From NCBI GenBank assembly GCA_029934555.1, contig JAOZMA010000010.1, forward strand, positions 5,787 to 18,599: DNA of 12,813 nucleotides, written 5' to 3'. This DNA comes from Acidimicrobiia bacterium (GTDB taxonomy: Bacteria > Actinomycetota > Acidimicrobiia > Spongiisociales > UBA5794). Of this stretch, positions 12,758 through 12,813 are shown piece after piece. Position 1 is the first letter of the stretch; every line of letters begins with the position of its first letter. Made by a program: the position numbers and the translations under genes. The notes under the pieces were generated by a model, which worked only from the letters and a program-made list of their open reading frames with translations, did no database searches and was not told where the DNA came from.

Positions 12758-12813
12758 GGCTGTCCGCTGTCCGCTGTCCGCTGTCCGCTGTCCGCTGTCC
12801 GCTGTCCGCTGTC
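12758..12813. repeat. Heptanucleotide array CGCTGTC, 8 units, running off the window
   Basis: GGCTGTC followed by seven exact CGCTGTC units to the last base of the window, so the true length is unknown. Separated from the opposite-polarity array (12688-12715) by a GC-rich core that contains GGGG-ccaaga-CCCC (12723-12736). Confidence 0.97.

Noticed and set aside
12758..12813. CRISPR array or other phage-defence repeat
   Set aside because: The units are 7 bases with no spacers between them, far from any CRISPR repeat-spacer layout, and no cas gene is present.

Overview
The window is high-GC, densely packed bacterial DNA. Codon use, frequent GTG starts, the argCJB/RGH arrangement, a DUF6325-SHOCT gene pair, a VKOR redox protein and promoters with a TANNNT box six bases from ATG all point to the Actinomycetota, quite possibly the Acidimicrobiia. 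That placement is inference; there is no rRNA marker here.

Left part (1-1343): a small cupin gene on the minus strand, a divergent possible 49-codon Cys-containing gene, and a VapBC-type toxin-antitoxin pair. The pair sits behind a perfect 15-bp inverted repeat that carries an extended -10 element and ends 3 bases before the vapB start.

Centre (1391-7692, minus strand): an arginine biosynthesis cluster in the order argC-argJ-argB-argR-argG-argH. The junctions from argC to argG are coupled by ATGA/GTGA overlaps or a 1-base gap. argH is separated from argG by a 193-base spacer filled at both ends with 7-base tandem repeats. ArgC, ArgJ and ArgB make N-acetylglutamyl semialdehyde from recycled acetyl groups; ArgG and ArgH turn citrulline into arginine; ArgR is the arginine-sensing repressor. 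argD and argF, which complete the pathway and normally lie between argB and argR in actinobacteria, are absent from this cluster. An ArgR-box-like sequence overlaps a good argC promoter.

Right part: a divergent DUF6325-SHOCT operon, a 47-base hairpin, and an exported thioredoxin-VKOR fusion likely to act in disulfide bond formation, all on the plus strand. On the minus strand follow a secreted PEBP-like lipoprotein, a CCA-adding enzyme (or related nucleotidyltransferase) with an HD domain, and an RNase HI with an N-terminal zinc ribbon.

The most unusual structure is a set of heptanucleotide tandem arrays in three separate spacers (argG-argH, rnhA-cca, and upstream of rnhA to the window edge). 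Each spacer holds two arrays of opposite polarity around a GC-rich core; two of the three can fold into long stems. The arrays differ in sequence between loci but keep the 7-base period, and two of them begin 2 or 3 bases after a stop codon. Their function is unknown. No tRNA, rRNA, CRISPR or transposase was found, and no gene-free stretch exceeds 300 bases.
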